A stretch of 9,749 nucleotides of DNA from Pseudobdellovibrionaceae bacterium. GTDB taxonomy: Bacteria > Bdellovibrionota > Bdellovibrionia > Bdellovibrionales > JAMPXM01. Under the pieces are notes generated by a model that made no database searches, had not been told where the DNA came from, and saw only the letters and a list, made by a program, of their open reading frames with translations. The stretch covers positions 1-9,749 of the forward strand of contig CAJYOV010000316.1 of NCBI GenBank assembly GCA_913776405.1. The letters are read 5' to 3'. Position numbers and translations under genes: made by a program. Within the stretch, counting starts at the first letter, position 1; each line of letters begins with the position of its first letter. Shown piece after piece: positions 4,948-9,749 of this stretch.

Positions 4948-5484
4948 TTAAGCGTGGTCGACTTTGACGTTTTCGCCGGGGAGCGATTTGGGTTTGTTGA
5001 GTTCGGCGCCTTCGCGAGCCCAGAAGAGAACGACGATGATACCGCCGGAGATGGCGATATCGGCGATGTTGAAAACGCCAGTTTGCAGCGGGCCTACGCC
5101 CATGATGAGGAAGTCTGTGACCGTACCTTTGTCGACGCGGTCGATGAGGTTGCCGATGCCGCCTGCGATCAGAAAAGTCCAACCGAGAATGAAGGCCCAG
5201 TTTGCAGAACGCGCTTTACGTACAAGCATGATCGTGGCCCAAACGAGAAAGACGAATACGAGCACTGTGAAAACGCCGAAGCGTGCGTGATCCGCCATTT
5301 GGGCGCCAAGGCTTAAGAAGGCGCCCGGATTCTCAGCGTGCTGAAGGCGCAAGAAATTGCCGAGCACTTTCACTTCCGCGAATTTCGAGAGCGAAAGGCG
5401 CGCAAGATGTTTCGTCCACTGGTCGAGGAGTAACGTTACGACAGTGAGAGCAGCAGCGATGGTCAGTTTTGTCGACGCCTTCAT
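4948..5484 (-). CDS. lspA: Lipoprotein signal peptidase (signal peptidase II)
   Basis: LspA is an inner-membrane aspartic protease that cleaves the signal peptide from diacylated prolipoproteins. The 178-residue product has the expected four hydrophobic segments (about 6-20, 68-88, 95-112, 138-156) and all family motifs: LDQWTK (20-25), ENPGAF (51-56), GGIGNLIDRV (108-117), GTVTDF (120-125) and FNIADIAI (138-145). D124 and D142 match the catalytic aspartate pair of characterised LspA proteins. A short polar tail (ELNKPKSLPGENVKVDHA) ends the protein. It starts 22 nt after the ffh stop with an AAGAGA-type ribosome site, so it is probably co-transcribed with ffh. That links membrane targeting with lipoprotein maturation in one unit. 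No obvious terminator follows. Confidence 0.97.
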   Translation of the reverse strand: MKASTKLTIAAALTVVTLLLDQWTKHLARLSLSKFAEVKVLGNFLRLQHAENPGAFLSLGAQMADHARFGVFTVLVFVFLVWATIMLVRKARSANWAFILGWTFLIAGGIGNLIDRVDKGTVTDFLIMGVGPLQTGVFNIADIAISGGIIVVLFWAREGAELNKPKSLPGENVKVDHA

Positions 5485-5506
5485 GGTCTCTTTAGCCCTT
5501 CAACAT

Positions 5507-6865
5507 TTAGAACGGAAATTTCATACCCGGGAAACCGCCGCCACGGCCGCCGCCGCCCATGCCCATTTTCATCAATTGCTGCATCATCTTTTGCGACTGC
5601 TCAAATTGCTTAATGAACTTGTTGACGTCAGCGACTTGAACGCCGGAGCCATTCGCGATTCGAAGACGACGCGAGCCGTTTAGAATGCGGTGGTCTTGCC
5701 GTTCTTTGATCGTCATCGACTGGATGATGGCTTCGATTTTCTTCACTTCTTTATCGGGTGGCGCCATGTCTTTCATCTGCTTCATCAAGCCGCCCATGCC
5801 TGGAAGCATGCCGAGAAGCGATTCCATCCCGCCCATCTTTTTCATCATTTGAATCTGCTTCAGGAAGTCTTCAACCGTGAACTGACCTTTGCCGATTTTC
5901 TTCGCAGATTCGCGAGCTGTCTTTTCGTCGATGACTTCTTGGGCTTTTTCGACAAGCGAAAGGACATCGCCCATGTCGAGGATTCGCGACGCCAAACGAT
6001 CCGGGTGGAAAACCTCGAGAGCGTCGGATTTTTCACCGATACCGAGGAACTTAATCGGGACACCCGTCGTCTGACGAATTGAGAGAGCCGCACCGCCGCG
6101 GGCATCACCGTCCACTTTTGTCAGAACGAGGCCCGTCAGACCCAGCTTCGAATTGAAACCTTCTGCGACGTTCACCGATTGTTGACCGAGCATCGCGTCC
6201 GCAACGAGAAGAATCTCATTTGGGCGCCAAATCTCTTTCAAGCGACCGAGCTCCTGCATCAGGTCTTCATCGATTTGCAAACGGCCTGCCGTATCGACGA
6301 GCACGACTTCGATCATGTTCTCTTCGGCCCATTTCTTCGCTTGCTGAAGGATCTCTTCCGGTTTTTGCGTCGGCTGAGAATCGAACACACGAATGTCGTT
6401 TTGCTTACCGAGCGTCTTCAATTGATCAATTGCAGCAGGTCGGTAAACGTCAGCCGGCACGAGGCCCGGGCGTTTCGAGTATTTTTGCTTGATGTACTTC
6501 GCGAGCTTCGCAGAGGTCGTCGTTTTACCGGCACCTTGAAGGCCGACTAAGAAGATGACCGCAGGCTTACCAGACACGTTGAGGTCTTCGGTAGTACCGC
6601 CCAAAACGCGAATGAGTTCGTCATTCACGATCTTGACGAACTGCTGACCTGGCGAAATCGACGACAGAACTTCGGCGCCGAGCGCCTTTTCTTTCACGCT
6701 GTCGACGAACGACTTTACGACTTTGAAATTCACGTCCGCTTCAAGAAGCGACATGCGAATCTCTTTGATCACGTCTTGAATGTTCTCTTCCGTGATCTTG
6801 TTTTGACCGCGAAGCTTCTTGAGGCTTCCCATCAACTTGTCAGAGAGTGAATCAAAAATCGCCAT
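5507..6865 (-). CDS. ffh: Signal recognition particle GTPase Ffh (SRP54)
   Basis: Ffh binds 4.5S RNA and nascent hydrophobic signal sequences and, with FtsY, delivers ribosomes to the membrane translocon. The 452-residue product has the normal length and order: N domain (about 1-95), G domain and methionine-rich M domain (about 325-452). GTPase motifs are GLQGAGKTT (108-116), DTAGRL (191-196), TKVDGDARGG (249-258) and LGIGEK (274-279). The RNA-binding motif GSRRLRIANGSG lies at 397-408, and the M-domain finger loop carries GGMESLLGMLPGMGG (345-359). The tail is Met/Gly-rich (MMQQLMKMGMGGGGRGGG). The start at 6865 has AGGGG 6 nt upstream, formed partly by the stop codon of the permease gene 9 nt away, suggesting coupling. 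The SRP RNA gene is not in this window as far as I can see. Confidence 0.99.
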   Translation of the reverse strand: MAIFDSLSDKLMGSLKKLRGQNKITEENIQDVIKEIRMSLLEADVNFKVVKSFVDSVKEKALGAEVLSSISPGQQFVKIVNDELIRVLGGTTEDLNVSGKPAVIFLVGLQGAGKTTTSAKLAKYIKQKYSKRPGLVPADVYRPAAIDQLKTLGKQNDIRVFDSQPTQKPEEILQQAKKWAEENMIEVVLVDTAGRLQIDEDLMQELGRLKEIWRPNEILLVADAMLGQQSVNVAEGFNSKLGLTGLVLTKVDGDARGGAALSIRQTTGVPIKFLGIGEKSDALEVFHPDRLASRILDMGDVLSLVEKAQEVIDEKTARESAKKIGKGQFTVEDFLKQIQMMKKMGGMESLLGMLPGMGGLMKQMKDMAPPDKEVKKIEAIIQSMTIKERQDHRILNGSRRLRIANGSGVQVADVNKFIKQFEQSQKMMQQLMKMGMGGGGRGGGFPGMKFPF

Positions 6866-6874
6866 GAATGACCC

Positions 6875-7699
6875 CTACCAGCGTTGGTAATCGCCCACTT
6901 TAAGTGCGCGAAGACCCAGAATATAAAAGACGCCCAAGAACACAACCGACACGACCGAAGCGGTCCAAATGTTCACATCCGCGATCCCCAAAAGCCCGTA
7001 CCGAACGCCATTGATAAGATAAAGCACGGGATTAAAGCGCGAAACTGTGCGCCAGAACGGATGAAGACCATTCATGGAAAAGAAGACGCCGCCTAAGTAA
7101 ATCAACGGCACTAGAACGAACGAGCTGACCGCGCTTAGTTGGTCCATCGTTCGTGCGAAGAACGCGACTACGACACCCAACATCGAGAACATGAGCCCAC
7201 CGATGACCAAGAACAGAAGCAACCACAGCGGCTGAGCGATCGCGATCAACTGCCCGTCAACGACGTACGAGAACGCTTCGCCCACGAAGAGTGTCACGAG
7301 ACCAACCATCAGCCCACGCGTGAGACCCGCAATCGACATAGCCCATAAGATCATCGTCGATGTCAGTGGCACGACTTTGAGGTCTTCTAGATCGCCGGAA
7401 AATTTGCCCGAGATGATTGAGCTTGAGGAGTTTTGGAACGCGTTATTCAGAACACCCATCATCATCAAACCCGGAATCAAAAACGCAAGATACGAAACCG
7501 GATGATCAAGCGTGATCGACTTGCCGAGGCTCACACCGAAAATCATGAGATACAAAACCGAGTTGATCAGCGGTGTGAAAACAGTTTGAAAGATGACCTT
7601 CATGAAACGCGCCATTTCGCGCTGATAAAGCGCCATGAACGAGTCCCACGGGCGAAGCTGAACGTTGAGATCAGTCGAATGTTTCAGAGCGTCGTTCAC
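6875..7699 (-). CDS. ABC-2 type transporter permease (YadH-like)
   Basis: This is the membrane subunit of an ABC exporter whose ATPase is encoded immediately upstream. The 274-residue product has about six hydrophobic segments and closely resembles E. coli YadH in motif order: REMARFMKVIFQTVFTPLIN near residues 27-46, LAFLIPGLMMMGVLNNAF, the loop ISGKFSGDLEDLKVVPLTST, LIYLGGVFFSM, and FNPVLYLINGVRYGLLGIAD near 223-242. It starts with GTG at 7699, overlapping the ATPase TGA as GTGA, and GGAGG lies 6 nt upstream. That site decides the start over the internal Met at residue 22. The N-terminal 20 or so residues are longer than in YadH. Substrate is unknown; YadG/YadH-type, polysaccharide (NodIJ) and drug exporters share this architecture. 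Confidence 0.92.
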   Translation of the reverse strand: MNDALKHSTDLNVQLRPWDSFMALYQREMARFMKVIFQTVFTPLINSVLYLMIFGVSLGKSITLDHPVSYLAFLIPGLMMMGVLNNAFQNSSSSIISGKFSGDLEDLKVVPLTSTMILWAMSIAGLTRGLMVGLVTLFVGEAFSYVVDGQLIAIAQPLWLLLFLVIGGLMFSMLGVVVAFFARTMDQLSAVSSFVLVPLIYLGGVFFSMNGLHPFWRTVSRFNPVLYLINGVRYGLLGIADVNIWTASVVSVVFLGVFYILGLRALKVGDYQRW

Positions 7700-8628
7700 A
7701 CGGCACCTCCGGTTGCAACCTTGTCACCGAGCACGCGACGAAGAGCGTCTTCAAGCGACCCTTCGCGAATGTTGAGGTCTGCCACTTGTTTCAGATCGAG
7801 GTTCAGCTGATCAAGAAGATCGCCGGCCCCCATCGTTGACGGTGTCTCGAAAATGAGTTCGCTCCCCACGCGGCGAAGAAACATCGGATGAGTCGGATCA
7901 GACGTTGGCTCTTGTTTCAAACGAATGCCGATCTCGCGCTTCGTGAGTTCTTTCACGAGTTCGCGAGTGGGCCCTACCCGGCGCAACTTCCCTTTTTGCA
8001 GAATGCCCACGCGGGCGCAGAGTTGCTCGGCTTCTTCGATGTAATGAGTCGTTAGTAAGATCGAGAGACCTTGCGACTTCAGCTCTTCAACAAAGGTCCA
8101 GAGCTGCTCGCGAAGTTCAATATCACCGCCTGCCGTCGGCTCATCGAGAAGAAGAACTTTCGGGTCATGGACAAGAGCTTTCGCGATCAACAAGCGACGC
8201 TTCATGCCGCCTGAGAGCGCCTTTACCTTTTTCTTGCGGTGCTCGTAAAGAGACAGCTTCTGAAGAAGCCAATCGATCCGCTCTTTGTTTTTACGAAGAC
8301 CGAAATAGCCAGAGTGGAAATTCATGATCTCTTCAACGTCGAAATAACCGTGATGGATCAACTCTTGCGGAACGAAACCGGTCAGTGTTTTCGTAATTTG
8401 CGGCTCTTTCGTGACGTCGTGCCCGAAGACTTGAACAGAACCTGAAGTCGGCTCTTCGAGTGTCATGATCGTTGAGATCAAAGTCGTCTTGCCGGCCCCA
8501 TTCGGACCTAAGAGACCGAAGATTTCGCCGGGCTTCATTTCAAAGCTGACGTTATCGACCGCACGCAAGGAGCCGTAATCTTTTACGAGAGCGTCAATTT
8601 TAATTGGAGCTAAATTTTGCGATGTCAT
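7696..8628 (-). CDS. ABC transporter ATP-binding protein (YadG-like)
   Basis: The product powers the adjacent ABC-2 permease by ATP hydrolysis. Starting at 8628 it has 310 residues, close to YadG (308). Motifs in order are Walker A GPNGAGKT (41-48), Q-loop at Q88 (GFVPQE), signature LSGGMKRR (138-145), Walker B VLLLDEP (158-164), D-loop AGGD and H-loop TTHY (193-196). The D-loop region reads PTAGGDIELR, where relatives usually have Val or Leu instead of the second Gly. A C-terminal domain of about 80 residues follows, ending REGSLEDALRRVLGDK, as in exporter ATPases of this group. The frame is open back to 8745, but that would overlap the end of prfC. The ATG at 8628 has GGAAGGA about 9-10 nt ahead and is preferred. 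It lies 20 nt after prfC, and its stop overlaps the permease start. Confidence 0.94.
   Translation of the reverse strand: MTSQNLAPIKIDALVKDYGSLRAVDNVSFEMKPGEIFGLLGPNGAGKTTLISTIMTLEEPTSGSVQVFGHDVTKEPQITKTLTGFVPQELIHHGYFDVEEIMNFHSGYFGLRKNKERIDWLLQKLSLYEHRKKKVKALSGGMKRRLLIAKALVHDPKVLLLDEPTAGGDIELREQLWTFVEELKSQGLSILLTTHYIEEAEQLCARVGILQKGKLRRVGPTRELVKELTKREIGIRLKQEPTSDPTHPMFLRRVGSELIFETPSTMGAGDLLDQLNLDLKQVADLNIREGSLEDALRRVLGDKVATGGAV
7706..7710 (-). promoter_or_regulatory. Shine-Dalgarno GGAGG deciding the permease GTG start
   Basis: GGAGG on the minus strand, 6 nt before the GTG at 7699, lies within the last codons of the ATPase gene. It supports the GTG start and translational coupling through the GTGA overlap. 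Confidence 0.75.
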
Positions 8629-8637
8629 CCTTGATGA

Positions 8638-8644
8638 TCCTTCC
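8638..8644 (-). promoter_or_regulatory. Shine-Dalgarno GGAAGGA deciding the ATPase start
   Basis: GGAAGGA on the minus strand lies 9 nt before the ATG at 8628, in the short gap after the prfC stop. It favours the 310-residue start over the upstream in-frame start at 8745 inside prfC. Confidence 0.65.
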
Positions 8645-8648
8645 ACGC

Positions 8649-9749
8649 TTATAGCACGTAGGTCGGTTTTGCGTCGCGAGCGACAGCGATCGAGACCGCG
8701 AAATCGACATCTGGATTTTCTTTTTGAGCCCAGTTCAAATCCCACAGCTGATTTAACAACAATACCGGTTGATCGTTGAGATCGCGGTAGAGGTTGAAGT
8801 TGCCCTTCAGATCAAACACAGGCTTACCGTCAAGATCGCGCGGCCAACGAGCGACCGAGTAAGGGAGGCGGTTCAACCGTGCATCGAGACCGTATTCATC
8901 CTGCAGACGGTAAATGAGAACTTCGAATTGAAGTTCGCCGACAACGCCGATAATTGGATCTTGCGGTCCAATGACGGGATCGATGAAAAGTTGGACGGCG
9001 CCTTCTTCCGAGATCTGTTTCAAACCTTTTTGAAGCTTCTGGCGTTTCATGGCGTCCGAAACGCTTAAGCGTGCGAAAAGCTCCGGCGCGAATTTCGGAA
9101 TGGGCTCGAATTCGACCGTCTTCCCCGTCGTGATCGCATCACCAATCTGGAAGTTGCCGGTGTCGTTCACGCCGACGATATCGCCCGCGTAAGCCACATC
9201 GACGGTCTCACGTTCTTGCGCGACGAATTGGTTTGAGTGCGCAAGCCGAAGCTCGCGACCCAGGCGCACGTGATTCACTTTCATACCGCGCTCGAACTGA
9301 CCTGAGCAGATACGAACGAACGCAACACGGTCACGGTGGCGGCGATCCATGTTCGCTTGAATTTTGAAAACGAAGCCGGTGAATGTTTTGTCGAGTGGCT
9401 GCACTTCGCCTGTTTTTGTCTTGCGAGGTGCCGGTCCCGGAGCATGATCGGTGAAGATATCGAGGAACGTGTCGACACCGAAGTTCTGTTTCGCTGAGCC
9501 CCACGTAAGCGGCGAGATTTTGCCGTCCAGAAAGGCTTGCTGCGAGAATTCGCCTTGAGTGCCGTCGACGAGCTCGATTTCTTCTTTCGCTTGCTGAATC
9601 ACTTGCGGTGAAATCAGCTCCGCCCACTTTGGATCGTCGAGACCCGAAACCGGGATAATCTCCATCGGCTTATCTTCATGCTTCGGGTGATAAAGCATGA
9701 TTTCTTTTTTGAAGCGATGGTAGATGCCGTGGAACTGGCCACCGAGACC
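8649..9749 (-). CDS. prfC: Peptide chain release factor 3, C-terminal part (cut by window edge)
   Basis: RF3 is a translational GTPase that recycles RF1/RF2 from the ribosome after termination. The visible 366 residues begin inside the GTPase domain at LGGQFHGIYHR, which matches the E. coli stretch MGKQFKGVYH. They continue through SAKQNFGVDTFLDIF (the equivalent of the GTALGNFGVD region), KFTGFVFKIQANMDRRHRDRVAF-type sequence, PGDIVGVNDTGNFQIGD-like sequence, IPKFAPELFARL, and GLKQISEEGAVQLF. The C-terminal domain follows with GVVGELQFEVLIYRLQDEYG and ends LNWAQKENPDVDF. The nucleotide-binding motifs lie off the window, so roughly 170 N-terminal residues are missing. The Met at 9698 is internal, not a start. 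The stop at 8649 is 20 nt from the ATPase gene, suggesting one transcript. Confidence 0.97.
   Translation of the reverse strand, partial: GLGGQFHGIYHRFKKEIMLYHPKHEDKPMEIIPVSGLDDPKWAELISPQVIQQAKEEIELVDGTQGEFSQQAFLDGKISPLTWGSAKQNFGVDTFLDIFTDHAPGPAPRKTKTGEVQPLDKTFTGFVFKIQANMDRRHRDRVAFVRICSGQFERGMKVNHVRLGRELRLAHSNQFVAQERETVDVAYAGDIVGVNDTGNFQIGDAITTGKTVEFEPIPKFAPELFARLSVSDAMKRQKLQKGLKQISEEGAVQLFIDPVIGPQDPIIGVVGELQFEVLIYRLQDEYGLDARLNRLPYSVARWPRDLDGKPVFDLKGNFNLYRDLNDQPVLLLNQLWDLNWAQKENPDVDFAVSIAVARDAKPTYVL

Noticed and set aside
4664..5182. 172-codon minus-strand frame overlapping lspA
   Set aside because: His/Arg-rich out-of-frame translation of lspA and the following gap, with no family resemblance.
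8629..8745. Longer N-terminus for the ABC ATPase
   Set aside because: It would overlap the end of prfC, is Arg-rich and unlike the family, and a good ribosome site supports 8628.

Overview
The window is almost entirely housekeeping DNA, and every convincing gene lies on the minus strand, so transcription runs from high to low coordinates. The organism looks like a Gram-negative bacterium of intermediate G+C, most plausibly a Bdellovibrio-like or other former 'deltaproteobacterial' lineage. The reasons are an rpsP-khpA-rimM-trmD-rplS operon with an extra SPOUT-type RNA methyltransferase after trmD, together with RF3 and a YadG/YadH-like ABC exporter. The lineage is an inference from gene content and was not searched.

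Right half (9749 to 4948): the C-terminal part of prfC (peptide release factor 3, cut by the window edge), then an ABC ATPase and an ABC-2 permease joined by a GTGA overlap, then ffh (SRP GTPase) and lspA (lipoprotein signal peptidase). Gaps are 20 nt or so or less, so this looks like one transcription unit combining translation termination, export, membrane targeting and lipoprotein maturation.

Middle (4947 to 3694): about 800 bp without a convincing gene, containing a chain of inverted repeats (4347-4519) and one weak plus-strand reading frame. Next is a 63-residue single-pass membrane protein with a perfect GGAGG ribosome site, then a 250-nt leader upstream of rpsP with several potential stem-loops, one abutting the rpsP Shine-Dalgarno sequence.

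Left half (3693 to 1): rpsP (S16), khpA (KH RNA-binding protein), an intrinsic terminator-like hairpin, rimM, trmD, the SPOUT methyltransferase (ATGA overlap with trmD), rplS (L19), a second intrinsic terminator, then the N-terminal third or so of rnhB (RNase HII, cut by the window edge). The genes here serve ribosome assembly and tRNA/rRNA modification. The internal terminator between khpA and rimM suggests the operon is split or attenuated.

I found no mobile element, CRISPR array, tRNA, rRNA, toxin-antitoxin or defence module, and no clear evidence of an undescribed system. The points most worth a second look are the uncharacterised methyltransferase, residue changes in TrmD, the hairpin-rich stretch at 4347-4519, the rpsP leader and the small membrane protein.
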